Origin: Sphingobacterium corticibacterium
Lineage (GTDB): Bacteria; Bacteroidota; Bacteroidia; Sphingobacteriales; Sphingobacteriaceae
Direction of reading: 5' to 3'
NCBI RefSeq assembly: GCF_004208525.1
Contig: NZ_SGIT01000003.1
Span: forward strand, 310,001 to 374,000
DNA length: 64,000 nucleotides
Under the pieces are notes generated by a model, which saw nothing but the letters and a program-made list of their open reading frames with translations, did not search any database and was not told where the DNA came from. Both the position numbers and the translations under genes were made by a program. Positions within the stretch are counted from its first letter, which is position 1, and each line of letters begins with the position of its first letter. Of this stretch, positions 15,721 to 24,990 are shown in pieces.

Positions 15721-15750
15721 AAAGGCCGTCTTATTTGCAAGACGACCTTT
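15721..15750 (-). terminator. Minus-strand terminator-like hairpin with no gene upstream
   Basis: A 12-bp stem with a 6-nt loop. Read as minus-strand RNA the one mismatch becomes a G-U pair, and the stem is followed by a T-rich stretch (TTTAATTTTT). The 430 bases on its 5' side carry no visible gene. Confidence 0.5.
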
Positions 15751-16178
15751 ACATCACACTATCGCTAAACTAAGGAAGCAATACCTATAATAGCATCTTT
15801 TTATACTCTTCAATAGCACGACAGTTCATTAAAAGTTTATAAAAACAGAAAACAAAGTATCTTTTAACACCTCATAATAGCTACGTACTATCCAAATAAA
15901 GAAATAAAAATACACGCGGATCAGATGAAAATATGCGCCCAAACAAATATTTATACTGAAAAACAATAAATAATTAACGATCAAAAAAGGGCTATAACGA
16001 AGGATGAAAGTAAGCCCGAGCGTTTTATATTACTCAAATTAAGCGAAAAAACGTATAAATACGCGCTACGGTGGTTTTTACGCAGCTTTATGTTGTGAGA
16101 CTACCCCAAAGTGAGAACCCCTCGATTTTAGCATCACTTTTGTAATAGTACTAGCATCAACTTAAAATACACTTATCT
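15751..16178. other. AT-rich intergenic region
   Basis: No coding frame of note on either strand. It ends at an orphan minus-strand terminator on the left and at the start of the ECF sigma gene on the right. It may encode a small RNA on the minus strand, but no TAnnTTTG promoter was found. Confidence 0.4.
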
Positions 16179-16694
16179 ATGACTTCTATACAATTACAAC
16201 AGCAGATTGAGCAAAGCAAATCCATTCTTACCCAGTTTGCAAAAAAGTTCACAAAAGATCCCGATGATATCCAAGATTTGGTACAAGATACACTCGTCAA
16301 ATCTATAAAGCACATAGATGAATATGAAAATAATCCGAAACTTCTATCCTGGCTATACGTGATCATGAAAAACTTGTTCATAAATCAATACCGCCGTAAT
16401 CAGAATAGAGTAACTTATGAAAACGCACAAATGTGCGAAGTACGCGACATGGGATGCAGCGAGCCGTTTAGCCGAAATAACAGCGAAGGAAAGTTTACGA
16501 TGGATGATATCGAATCGGCGATAAAAAAACTATCACCAGAAAGCAGTGAAATTTTTAATATGCATATCGAAGGCTACAAATACAAGGAGATTGCTGCTTA
16601 TTTTAATATGCCGGAAGGTACGGTAAAGACTCGCATTCACCATGCACGCAAATTCTTACAAGCGCAGCTTTCATCTTATAAAAAAGCTAGTTAA
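16179..16694 (+). CDS. ECF RNA polymerase sigma factor
   Basis: Sigma-70 family protein of 171 residues. Region 2 is ITQFAKK-like at the start, with DDIQDLVQDTLVKSIKHI and the helix LLSWLYVIMKNLFINQYRR. Region 4 is KKLSPESSEIFNMHIEGY then YKEIAAYFNMPEGTVKTRIH, a clear helix-turn-helix. No FecR or other anti-sigma gene is adjacent, so the trigger is unknown. Its 3' end faces the glycine-betaine operon. Confidence 0.9.
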   Translation: MTSIQLQQQIEQSKSILTQFAKKFTKDPDDIQDLVQDTLVKSIKHIDEYENNPKLLSWLYVIMKNLFINQYRRNQNRVTYENAQMCEVRDMGCSEPFSRNNSEGKFTMDDIESAIKKLSPESSEIFNMHIEGYKYKEIAAYFNMPEGTVKTRIHHARKFLQAQLSSYKKAS

Positions 16695-16730
16695 TAGCTG
16701 CACAGAATGAGCGTAAATGCAGCAAATATT

Positions 16731-17573
16731 CTACATGCCATTCCACCAAGCGTCCAACATGGATCTATTTTCCATTATCCATTGTTGGGCGGTTTCTTTT
16801 TGATTTGTGCTGGTTTCCATTCTGGTCAGGAGGTCTGACATCATTTCGCCATCAAAAAAAGCATGCTGAAAGAACCGGTAAACCTCCGGGAAATCTTTCT
16901 CAAAATCTTGTCGGGCAAACGTCTCTATATGTTCCACCTCACCATATATTTTCTTTGGATCCTCCAAAAACTTCAAGTCAAACCTTCCGAACAACCAGTG
17001 CGGTTGCCATGCCGTCACCACGATCCACCGCTTCTCCTGGATAGCTTTATTCAGTTCGGCAGCCATCGCCACCATAGAGGAATTGAGTTGCCGGTAATTT
17101 AGGCCGTACTCCTGAATAACCGTGTCCGTATAAATAGCCATGCCGGTACCTCTTTCTATGCCCATGATCTTTCCGTCGAACTTATCGCTATTCGCATTCA
17201 GTTCTTCAATCGAATTTATTTCCACGTAATCCGGCACCACGAGTCCCAATAACGCTCCTTCATAATTTGTCGCGACGCTTTGAATACGATGAAACGGTGC
17301 AATCTTATCGCCATGTGTTTTGGGGAGCCATACATTCATAAATATATCCGTATCACCATTATCCATGGACGCCAATAGCAGATTCGGTGCCGCTTTGTGA
17401 ATAACGATATGGTATCCTTTTTCCTTTAAATATTCCTGTGCGACTGTCGTCATGGCATTTCCTTCCGCCCAGCCTTCCACCATGCCCATGCTGATACGCT
17501 TGGTCAGGCGGTCTCCACAGCCGAGCAGGCAAACACACGAGATGACGATCGCTATCCATTTTCTTCCGTTCAT
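16731..17573 (-). CDS. opuAC: Glycine betaine ABC transporter, substrate-binding lipoprotein
   Basis: OpuAC/ProX-family binding protein of 280 residues that delivers glycine betaine or a related compatible solute to the membrane permease. The N-terminus has a lipoprotein signal (IAIVISCVCLLGCGDR). Signature stretches include GMVEGWAEGNAMTTVAQ, DTDIFMNVWLPKTHGD and KRWIVVTAWQPHWLFGRFDL, whose Trp residues form the cage for trimethylammonium groups. It is the last gene of a three-gene operon, 12 bases after the permease gene. Confidence 0.93.
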   Translation of the reverse strand: MNGRKWIAIVISCVCLLGCGDRLTKRISMGMVEGWAEGNAMTTVAQEYLKEKGYHIVIHKAAPNLLLASMDNGDTDIFMNVWLPKTHGDKIAPFHRIQSVATNYEGALLGLVVPDYVEINSIEELNANSDKFDGKIMGIERGTGMAIYTDTVIQEYGLNYRQLNSSMVAMAAELNKAIQEKRWIVVTAWQPHWLFGRFDLKFLEDPKKIYGEVEHIETFARQDFEKDFPEVYRFFQHAFFDGEMMSDLLTRMETSTNQKETAQQWIMENRSMLDAWWNGM

Positions 17574-17585
17574 ATAGCTTCGCTC

Positions 17586-18419
17586 TTATTTAGATAATCC
17601 CTTATTACCAAAAGCCTGTGTAATACGGTCAAGTATGATAGCCAATATCACCACAGACAAACCGCTTTCAAATCCCAAACCGATATCCAGGTTATTGATT
17701 CCCTCCAACACCTTTTCGCCCAATCCACCAGCAGCGATCATTCCGGCAATAACAACCATAGACAACGATAGGAGAATGGTCTGGTTAATACCGGTCAAAA
17801 TGGTCTTCATCGCTAAGGGTAACTCCACCTTAAAAAGAATCTGTTTAGACGTAGCACCTAGCGAATGCGCCGCTTCCAATACATCTTTCGGCACCTGTTC
17901 AATGCCTAAAGTTGTCAAGCGAACAGCCGGTGGCATCGCAAATATAATGGTCGCAAATGCACCCGGCAGCTTTCCAATGCTGAAAAACAAGACGGCTGGT
18001 ATCAAGTACACAAAAGCCGGCATGGTCTGCATGAGGTCCAACAGCGGACGGATAACGCGGTTGGCGGTCGGACTTTTCGCCGCCCATATCCCCAGCGGCA
18101 CAGCAAAGACCAATGCTATAAAGGTCGAAGCGAGAATAAGCGCCAGTGTTTGCATCGTTTCCTCCCAAAAGCCCATCAGGTAGATAAGCGCAAACCCCAG
18201 TACCGTAAACAGTGCAATGCTCTTTCCCGCCTGCTTCCAGGCAATAAACGTAAATAAGGCGATCATGATATAAAATGGCGTCTGCACAAAAACCCATTCC
18301 AAGCTCTCTATGCCCGTATTTCCCGTTACCTTTATGAAATCAAAAAAAGGCCTTAGATTATCGGTAAGCCATTTCACCGCAACCGCAACATATTGTCCTA
18401 TATCTATCGTTTTTTCCAT
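17586..18419 (-). CDS. opuAB: Glycine betaine ABC transporter permease
   Basis: Inner-membrane permease of 277 residues with about six hydrophobic helices. The coupling loop GIEQVPKDVLEAAHSLGATS (EAA motif) contacts the ATPase. LLDLMQTMPAFVYLIPAVLF and GMIAAGGLGEKVLEGINN are typical of the ProW/OpuAB family. It lies between the ATPase gene (5 bases) and the binding-protein gene (12 bases) and forms the osmoprotectant importer with them. Confidence 0.94.
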   Translation of the reverse strand: MEKTIDIGQYVAVAVKWLTDNLRPFFDFIKVTGNTGIESLEWVFVQTPFYIMIALFTFIAWKQAGKSIALFTVLGFALIYLMGFWEETMQTLALILASTFIALVFAVPLGIWAAKSPTANRVIRPLLDLMQTMPAFVYLIPAVLFFSIGKLPGAFATIIFAMPPAVRLTTLGIEQVPKDVLEAAHSLGATSKQILFKVELPLAMKTILTGINQTILLSLSMVVIAGMIAAGGLGEKVLEGINNLDIGLGFESGLSVVILAIILDRITQAFGNKGLSK

Positions 18420-18424
18420 CCTTT

Positions 18425-19669
18425 TTAACTATTGTTTGCTTGTTCTTTCAAATCCTGGATATCCTGTTCGTCAAAACGTGTTGCCTCGATGATCAGGGAG
18501 TTTTGCGTTACAATGCCGAGCAACCGCTTCTCTTCTCCGTCCACCACGGCAATCGGCGAGCGCGTTGCCGATATCAACGGTAGCATTTCCTCCACGGTGA
18601 CTTCAGTTGTTACCGAGGGCACATCCGTCCGTAAAATACGATGCACTGTCTTCTCCTGCGCCTTCGCAGATTGTACCGCATCTTTCACCCATACAAAGCC
18701 CATAAACACCCCCTGGTCGTTCACCACGGGCAACACATCCAGTCCCGTTGCACGCATTTTCCGCAGTGTTCCCTCCGGCCCATCCTTCCCTAGCCGCACC
18801 ACGGTCGGTTTATCATGCATCAAGGTTCCCGCTGTAATGATCGTCTTCCGGTCCACCTTTTTTACAAATGCTTCCACATATTCCGTCGCCGGATTCGTTA
18901 AGATCTCCTCCGCCGTACCGATCTGTTCAATCACACCATCTTTCATAATCGCAATCCGCTCCCCTAATTTAATAGCCTCATCCAGATCGTGGGTAATGAA
19001 TACAATCGTTTTTTTCAGCTTCTCCTGCAGGGCGAGCAATTCATCCTGCATTTCCGTTTTAATGAGTGGGTCAAGTGCCGAAAATGCCTCATCCATTAAG
19101 AGTACCTCGGGCGAGTTCGTCAATGCGCGGGCTAGCCCTACCCGCTGTTGCATACCCCCGGATAGCTGTGCCGGAAATTGATTCTCGAAACCCCGTAGAC
19201 CAACCGTGTCCAATGCATTTTGTGCCTTTTCTTTCCGCGTTTCCGCATCCTCTCCACGAATTTCCAGACCAAAGGCAACATTTTCTATAATAGTGCGGTG
19301 GGGCAGCAACCCAAATTTCTGAAACACCATACTCATTTCTGTACGCCGGACATCCAAGAGCTCCTTATGCGTTTTACGTGTGATGTCATCGCCATTGATA
19401 TAAATACTTCCGGCCGTAGGTTCAATCAAACGGTTCAGACAGCGGAGTAAGGTAGATTTACCACTTCCCGATAGACCCATGATCACAAAGAATTCATTTT
19501 CAAAAATCTCAAAACTTGCCCCGTTCACGCCTACGGTGCACTGTGTAGCTTCCAGAATTTCCGTTTTGCTTTTACCTTGCTTCAGCATTTCCAAAGCCTT
19601 CTCTTTCTTTCTGCCAAAAATCAATACCAGTTCTTCGATTTTTATTTTTACGGGTCTATTCTCGTCCAT
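18425..19669 (-). CDS. opuAA: Glycine betaine ABC transporter ATP-binding protein with CBS domains
   Basis: ATPase of the compatible-solute importer, about 414 residues from the ATG at 19669 (MDENRPVKIKIEE). An in-frame ATG at 19717 would add 16 residues unlike the family and was not preferred. Walker A is MGLSGSGKSTLLRCL, the signature is QLSGGMQQRVGLARAL and Walker B is VLLMDEAFSALD. Two CBS modules follow from about residue 270, which in OpuA sense ionic strength or c-di-AMP. It is first in the operon, with a long leader that may be regulated. Confidence 0.93.
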   Translation of the reverse strand: MDENRPVKIKIEELVLIFGRKKEKALEMLKQGKSKTEILEATQCTVGVNGASFEIFENEFFVIMGLSGSGKSTLLRCLNRLIEPTAGSIYINGDDITRKTHKELLDVRRTEMSMVFQKFGLLPHRTIIENVAFGLEIRGEDAETRKEKAQNALDTVGLRGFENQFPAQLSGGMQQRVGLARALTNSPEVLLMDEAFSALDPLIKTEMQDELLALQEKLKKTIVFITHDLDEAIKLGERIAIMKDGVIEQIGTAEEILTNPATEYVEAFVKKVDRKTIITAGTLMHDKPTVVRLGKDGPEGTLRKMRATGLDVLPVVNDQGVFMGFVWVKDAVQSAKAQEKTVHRILRTDVPSVTTEVTVEEMLPLISATRSPIAVVDGEEKRLLGIVTQNSLIIEATRFDEQDIQDLKEQANNS

Positions 19670-19803
19670 GTATATTCTATATTTTATACCCATTCCTTCA
19701 TATGGGTTATATAACAAATAAAGTCCCAGATGACTTTTACTTAAAAAAGTGCACTGACTTTCAATATGATTTATATTGAGCGGATTATAGGTTTGAAGGG
19801 GGT

Positions 19804-19899
19804 GACAACTTCACTGTCCTGAGCGTTCTCAGATGAAGCAGGAAAAAAAGAAATCTCGTTGTTAGCAGCTTTCTGTGTTCCTTCATGTTGACAAAGGTA
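19804..19899 (-). promoter_or_regulatory. Candidate promoter and structured leader of the opuA operon
   Basis: On the minus strand TACCTTTG at 19899-19892 fits the -7 element (the -33 is weak, CTG). The implied leader is about 220 nt. It contains two adjoining hairpins: CTGAG-AACG-CTCAG at 19832-19819 and GACA...TGTC at 19818-19804. A longer CTTCA/TGAAG pairing would compete with the second. It does not match a riboswitch class I know. Confidence 0.35.
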
Positions 19900-20016
19900 C
19901 GAAAAATTAATTTATCCAGATTGGAGAGGAATAATGCCATGGCATAGTTCTTGCCATGACGCATGTAAAAAAGTTAAAACAAATTTGAATTATCTAAACA
20001 AACAACAATAAAATTT

Positions 20017-21858
20017 ATGTGTGGAATCGTAGGCTACGTAGGTAGCAAACCCGCTTACCCAATACTCATATCCGGCTTGCAGCGTCTGGAATATAGAGGG
20101 TACGACAGTGCTGGTGTCGCCCTCCTTGTGGATAACAATCTTCAAGTGTTTAAAAAAGAAGGTAAGGTTGCCGCTTTGGAAGGGTTGGTCGGCGAACAAC
20201 AACCGCTCTCCACAATCGGTATCGGCCACACGCGTTGGGCTACGCACGGTGAACCTTGCGACCGAAATGCGCACCCCCACCTTTCCAACGACGGTTCTAT
20301 TGCCATGATCCATAATGGCATTATCGAAAACTATGCCCAATTGAAGGCCGAATTGGAGAAGAAAGGCTATACCTTTAAGAGTGATACCGATTCCGAAGTA
20401 TTGGTTAATTTTATATCCGACATACGCCTTCACAACAACTGCTCGTTGGAGGAAGCTGTCCGGGTAGCTTTGAAGCGTATTACCGGTGCTTATGTGATTC
20501 TACTTCTGGACAACGAAATGCCCGATACCATCATCGCCGCCCGGAAAGGATCTCCTTTAGTGATTGGCGTCGGCGAAAACGAACATTTCCTAGGATCAGA
20601 TGCTTCACCGATGTTGGCCTATACGAAAGACGTCGTGTATATAAATGACTACGAAATGGTCATCGTCCGTCCAGACGAACTTATTCTGAAGAATTTAGTT
20701 AATGAAAAATTAACACCGTTCGTACAACGCCTGGACTTAGATTTGGCCGCCATTGAAAAAGGTGGCTATGAGCATTTCATGCTGAAAGAAATTTTCGAAC
20801 AGCCACAAACCATATTCGATTCCTTCCGGGGGCGGCTGGATGTGGAACAGACCCTGTTGACCTTAAGTGGACTCGAGACGATTAAGGATAAATTGTTAAC
20901 GGCACGTCGTATCATCATTGTAGCCTGCGGCACCAGCTGGCATGCCGGTCTTTTAGCCGAATACCTGATCGAAGAGCTTTGCCGTGTAAACGTGGAGGTC
21001 GAATACGCGTCAGAATTCCGCTACCGCAATCCGATTATCGATGAAAGCGATGTGATTATCGCCGTATCCCAGAGTGGCGAAACCGCCGACACATTGGTCG
21101 CGCTGGAAAATGCTAAAAAACAAGGGGCGACTATTTTCGGTATCGTAAATGTCGTCGGATCTTCTATCGCGCGTATGGCCGATGCGGGTGCCTATACGCA
21201 CGCTGGCCCGGAGATCGGCGTGGCGAGCACCAAAGCCTTTACCGCCCAGCTTGTCGTGTTGGAGCTCTTCGCACTCAAACTTGGAGCGATGAAAGGTACC
21301 ATCAGTACAGCCCGTTTGCAGGAGTTAACCGCCGCTCTGCATGCCGTTCCCGAACAAGTGCAGTGGATATTAGACAACCAATTGGAAAATATTAAGCAGG
21401 TTGCTACGAAATACAAAGATGCACGCGATTTTCTATTCTTAGGCAGAGGCTATAATTTCCCTATTGCGCTAGAGGGCGCCTTGAAATTAAAAGAAATTTC
21501 CTACATACACGCCGAAGGTTATCCAGCGGCAGAAATGAAACACGGTCCGATTGCTTTGGTTGATGAAACTCTGCCCGTTGTGTTCGTGGCTACACAGGAT
21601 CCGTTCTACGAAAAGGTCGTGAGCAATATGCAAGAAATTCGGGCCCGAAAAGGTCGCTTAATCGCTGTTGTATCCGAAGGGGATACCGTAGCTGAGCAGC
21701 TCGCGGAAGATGTATTGACCGTACCAAAGTCGGACGAGTTGATTTCGCCTTTATTGGCTGTCATTCCTTTGCAGCTACTGTCCTATTATATCGGCGTAGA
21801 ATTGCAACTTGATGTGGATAAGCCGCGGAACTTGGCGAAATCAGTAACGGTAGAATAA
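20017..21858 (+). CDS. glmS: Glutamine-fructose-6-phosphate aminotransferase (isomerizing)
   Basis: Makes glucosamine-6-phosphate from fructose-6-phosphate and glutamine, the first step to UDP-GlcNAc for peptidoglycan, LPS and surface polysaccharide. The 613 residues match the family length. The start MCGIVGYVGSKPAYP exposes the catalytic Cys2 after Met removal. The glutaminase half contains GIGHTRWATHGEPCDRNAHP. Two SIS sugar-binding modules follow (IIIVACGTSWHAGLLAEYLI; FLFLGRGYNFPIALEGALKL), and the conserved C-terminal end DKPRNLAKSVTVE is intact. It stands alone on the plus strand; no ribozyme-like leader was seen. Confidence 0.97.
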   Translation: MCGIVGYVGSKPAYPILISGLQRLEYRGYDSAGVALLVDNNLQVFKKEGKVAALEGLVGEQQPLSTIGIGHTRWATHGEPCDRNAHPHLSNDGSIAMIHNGIIENYAQLKAELEKKGYTFKSDTDSEVLVNFISDIRLHNNCSLEEAVRVALKRITGAYVILLLDNEMPDTIIAARKGSPLVIGVGENEHFLGSDASPMLAYTKDVVYINDYEMVIVRPDELILKNLVNEKLTPFVQRLDLDLAAIEKGGYEHFMLKEIFEQPQTIFDSFRGRLDVEQTLLTLSGLETIKDKLLTARRIIIVACGTSWHAGLLAEYLIEELCRVNVEVEYASEFRYRNPIIDESDVIIAVSQSGETADTLVALENAKKQGATIFGIVNVVGSSIARMADAGAYTHAGPEIGVASTKAFTAQLVVLELFALKLGAMKGTISTARLQELTAALHAVPEQVQWILDNQLENIKQVATKYKDARDFLFLGRGYNFPIALEGALKLKEISYIHAEGYPAAEMKHGPIALVDETLPVVFVATQDPFYEKVVSNMQEIRARKGRLIAVVSEGDTVAEQLAEDVLTVPKSDELISPLLAVIPLQLLSYYIGVELQLDVDKPRNLAKSVTVE

Positions 21859-21880
21859 CTTTGCTGATTGTCCATTAAAC

Positions 21881-21906
21881 TGGCCGATGTGGAAACACGT
21901 CGGCCA
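21881..21906. terminator. Hairpin between convergent glmS and the outer-membrane protein gene
   Basis: TGGCCGA/TCGGCCA stem with an inner GTG-GAAA-CAC. T runs on either side are poor, so terminator function is only likely, on either strand. Confidence 0.45.
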
Positions 21907-21922
21907 ATACTATGTAACCTAC

Positions 21923-23449
21923 CTAATATTCCCGTTGGAATGTCCGGAAAGACGAGCGCAGACCAAAAGTAAAAATCATCGCATGCTGGTAATCGCCCGT
22001 CACCGTATTTTTGTTACGACGATCAATTAAACCCAATTCCCAACGCAAGTTATACTTAGGATTCATCACATACGAGAAACGGAGCTCGTGGTAAAACAAG
22101 TTATTTAAGTTTCCTTGCCCTATGTGGAAACCGTCTTCTGTCACGTCCTCTTTAAACAGGTCTACACCTACATTATCGCTATCCGTTGGATCCAATCCGT
22201 AGCGCGCATACATTGCCTGGCCATAAACCTCCCACCGGTTCCAACGATACGTTGCAATTCCCAGTGCTTCCCGGAAATTGGCACCTCTCGGATGCGCTAA
22301 AGCTTCCCCGTTACTCGTATAATTGATTCGGTTGTTCGGATGCTGATACGTATAAGGAGCCGCCTGGTTATACTCTACCGTCACATTCAGGTTTTCTACA
22401 TCAAACAAATCATACGTCTTTCCACCCAGTTGAAAAGCCGTCCGATGGTTATCGCTGCTTCCAAAACCAAACTTGGAGATATCATCTGCATATAGCTGCC
22501 CATAAAAGATATATTTTTTCCAAGGTTGGTATTTCACATTTAGTCCTAAACCACCATTTGCTTTTCCACCCGTGCCTTGATTGTTCTGCGCCCATATCAA
22601 GGAATGGAAGAGCCCAAGAGACACCTTTTCCCCTGCCAGGTAATCCACATACTGGAAAGCACCGTATTTGACACCGTTCCCTAGGCGATCTGAAAAAGGA
22701 TCCTGCGCGTCGGCTATACGGGGGTTTCTCAAATCGTTCATATACGCCCATATTGAATGGTATTGCCAACGCCCCACCTTACCCGACAAGCGTGCATGCG
22801 AGAAGTTGTACGGGTTATCGGAGATTAGGGTCGATCGATATCCTTCGCCGATATGGAGTTTATCATAGGCTACACTTACCTGCAATGCGTCCGCAAAATG
22901 ATAGCTTATGTTCGCTGTGGCATTCATCCAATCGTATTTTCCGGTATTTAAGTTTTTAGAAAAACCCTGTCCCGGCAAATTACCGATCCCTAAAGCTGTA
23001 CTATCAATAAAGCTCGCGTAGCGCGCCTGATTCTCGTAGAAACTCACGAACAACGAAAACTTATTATTCACCGAAAGCCCTGCTTGTGCACCACGTGTAT
23101 TTGTCCATAAGGTTTTGCTGTTTGTACCGCGTTCTGCCCCGACTATAAAGTCAGGCATAAAATCCAGATAAAACGTATGATCGTCTTTCGCGACTTCAAT
23201 CAAATGCTCCTGAAAAAGCTTGCGGTGTCCCCAGCTTCGGGTGGTATCCCGTTGCGTGATGGTGTGCCGCGGGTCTATGTTTGTTCCCACAAAAGGCTTT
23301 ACAGCGGTATGGGTTAAACTATCTGCGTATAGCTGCCCCATGTTCCGCTGATACTGCTCGTAGGAATAAGGTTGGTAATGTATCTGCGATATACCTGCTT
23401 TCGCGAATAACAAAGCTAGAATTAGAAGTCTTACGTGTATATATTTCAT
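21923..23449 (-). CDS. Outer-membrane beta-barrel protein, Wzi/RemB-like
   Basis: Exported protein of 508 residues with a signal peptide (RLLILALLFAKAGISQ) and alternating strands throughout (YFLYLDFMPDFIVGAE-like strands, VSLGLFHSLIWAQNNQ, HELRFSYVMNPKYNLRWELG). The family resembles Bacteroidota proteins annotated as RemB (gliding) or as Wzi-like capsule assembly barrels. It lies 17 bases downstream of an AAA ATPase gene and near the export end of a large polysaccharide locus, which fits a role in holding polysaccharide at the surface. That role is inferred. Confidence 0.65.
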   Translation of the reverse strand: MKYIHVRLLILALLFAKAGISQIHYQPYSYEQYQRNMGQLYADSLTHTAVKPFVGTNIDPRHTITQRDTTRSWGHRKLFQEHLIEVAKDDHTFYLDFMPDFIVGAERGTNSKTLWTNTRGAQAGLSVNNKFSLFVSFYENQARYASFIDSTALGIGNLPGQGFSKNLNTGKYDWMNATANISYHFADALQVSVAYDKLHIGEGYRSTLISDNPYNFSHARLSGKVGRWQYHSIWAYMNDLRNPRIADAQDPFSDRLGNGVKYGAFQYVDYLAGEKVSLGLFHSLIWAQNNQGTGGKANGGLGLNVKYQPWKKYIFYGQLYADDISKFGFGSSDNHRTAFQLGGKTYDLFDVENLNVTVEYNQAAPYTYQHPNNRINYTSNGEALAHPRGANFREALGIATYRWNRWEVYGQAMYARYGLDPTDSDNVGVDLFKEDVTEDGFHIGQGNLNNLFYHELRFSYVMNPKYNLRWELGLIDRRNKNTVTGDYQHAMIFTFGLRSSFRTFQREY

Positions 23450-23466
23450 ATATTTGATTTTTGAAA

Positions 23467-24789
23467 CTACATATCCTCCAAAGTCAGACAGCGCATTTCA
23501 ACCTCATACTTCGCCAACAACTTATTTTTTAGTCGCTCTACTTTAGCTGTCAGTAAGTCTGGTTTAAAATTCTTTCGTTGCCTTTTTACCTCGGCAGCCA
23601 CAGCCTTATTTTTCTCCAACTTCAATCCAACGATATCAATTTCATACGCATGGCCTTTCGGTTCCCACCACGATCCGATTATCTTGTACTGCAAGCTTTC
23701 CGCAAACTGCTGTTTAAAGTAACGCTCCAGCATGATTCCTGAATAAATGGGATAATCCGAACGAATAAGCTGCTGTAGCGCTGCAAAATTTTTGATCTCG
23801 ATCAGGGAGCGATAACGGTCAAAATAATTAAACCAGAAACGGATAAAATTATCCAGAATTTCGTAACGCACGGTTTGACTCCCTTCTTTAGCCAATATCG
23901 GCCGCTGCCGTACAATGATATGGTAATCATCGATTAGGCGCTTGATCTGCCCACCAATACTTTTATCGCCCAAAGCAGCCTCTATTTCGGGCTGTGTATT
24001 GATTCCTCCCGATATCGCACTCAGTATAGAGAAGTATGTAGCATAATTTTTGCCGAACTCTTCAACCAATAGGTTTTTTCCCTCGTCCGTAAAAGAGGAA
24101 TTCTCTCGCACCATAAAGGAAATCATGTCGTCAACACCGAGCATATCGTTGTCACAGAACAATTCGACGTATTTAGGGATACCACCGGTAAAAGTGTATA
24201 ATGCGAGTAGGTCATCATTGCTGTAGCCTGGTCTGTAATCCTGCATAATCTCTTTCAGCGTAGCTATATCAAAAGCCCCCAGCTTCATGATATTATCCGC
24301 CCGACCAAACAACGGTTCTTTACTGTTCTGAAAGATCCTTTCCATCAGCGAATATACCGAACCCGACACGATCAGGTTCATATAGGTCTTCTTACGATAG
24401 CTATCCCAGATATTTTGCATATCGCTATATATCGACTCGTTGATGTTGTAAAATTCCTGAAATTCGTCGATAATCAGGTTAAAGGGTCTTTGCGTGGCTA
24501 GTTCCATCACATATTGGAACAAGGAGCGAAAAGTCTGGATCTCAGCAGGCACAAAGGTATTGAGCGACTGGCTGATCAACGGTATAAACTCTGTACATAG
24601 CGTCGCCTCATTCTTCCGACCCACAAACAAATAAACCGTCGGTTGACCTTCCGCAGCTTTCATTATCAGACTCGTCTTACCAATACGCCTCCTTCCTGTC
24701 ACCACCGTAAAACGAGAACCTTCCTTTACGGACAAACGTTGTATCCGTTGCAGTTCGGCTAATTCACTAGTTCTATTGTAAAACTTCAT
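23467..24789 (-). CDS. AAA ATPase with DUF234-type C-terminal nuclease-like domain
   Basis: ATP-binding protein of 440 residues, MKFYNRTSELAELQRI at the start, with Walker A in VVTGRRRIGKTSLI, Walker B in FNLIIDEFQEF and a sensor stretch YMNLIVSGSVYSLMERIF. A winged-helix part follows (GGINTQPEIEAALGD). The C-terminal DUF234 region (IDIVGLKLEKNKAVAAEVKR) shows the D...EVK arrangement of a PD-(D/E)XK fold. These genes are common and often mobile in Bacteroidota; the function is unknown. It has its own promoter, just after a wzc fragment, so it is probably not part of the polysaccharide operon. Confidence 0.85.
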   Translation of the reverse strand: MKFYNRTSELAELQRIQRLSVKEGSRFTVVTGRRRIGKTSLIMKAAEGQPTVYLFVGRKNEATLCTEFIPLISQSLNTFVPAEIQTFRSLFQYVMELATQRPFNLIIDEFQEFYNINESIYSDMQNIWDSYRKKTYMNLIVSGSVYSLMERIFQNSKEPLFGRADNIMKLGAFDIATLKEIMQDYRPGYSNDDLLALYTFTGGIPKYVELFCDNDMLGVDDMISFMVRENSSFTDEGKNLLVEEFGKNYATYFSILSAISGGINTQPEIEAALGDKSIGGQIKRLIDDYHIIVRQRPILAKEGSQTVRYEILDNFIRFWFNYFDRYRSLIEIKNFAALQQLIRSDYPIYSGIMLERYFKQQFAESLQYKIIGSWWEPKGHAYEIDIVGLKLEKNKAVAAEVKRQRKNFKPDLLTAKVERLKNKLLAKYEVEMRCLTLEDM

Positions 24790-24800
24790 GGTGTCTTGAT

Positions 24801-24837
24801 CTTTGTTACGACGGCAACCGTTACCACCGTAACAAAG
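24801..24837. repeat. 10-bp inverted repeat overlapping the ATPase gene promoter
   Basis: CTTTGTTACG at 24801-24810 and its exact reverse complement at 24828-24837, overlapping the -7 element at 24833-24840. An operator is a reasonable guess. Confidence 0.5.
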
Positions 24838-24864
24838 TTAACAAAAAATCGTACAACCCCACAA
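24833..24864 (-). promoter_or_regulatory. Bacteroidota-type promoter for the AAA ATPase gene
   Basis: Minus strand: TTG at 24864-24862, 21 bases, then TAACTTTG at 24840-24833. Spacing and both elements fit the consensus. The ATG is at 24789. Confidence 0.6.
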
Positions 24865-24874
24865 CTTATGTAAG

Positions 24875-24949
24875 TTACCCTCTAAGTTTGGGCTTATTGC
24901 TCTTGCCATTGATGATATTCCAAAGCCGTTTACGTAAGGAAACCTCCTT
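24875..24949 (-). pseudogene. Remnant of the 3' end of a wzc gene
   Basis: The minus strand encodes KEVSLRKRLWNIINGK followed by SNKPKLRG and a stop. This is the last 24 codons of the intact Wzc at 33084 with a few changes (61 of 72 bases match by hand count). Nothing of the rest of the gene is present. It lies just downstream of the ABC transporter stop. Confidence 0.8.
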
Positions 24950-24990
24950 AAAATAAACTTCGTAAACAGTCTTGCTTCCATTCCGTCCGC

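Noticed and set aside
19804-19832. TPP, SAM or c-di-AMP riboswitch before opuA
   Set aside because: Short matches such as CTGAG and GATGAAG occur, but the conserved cores of those classes are absent.
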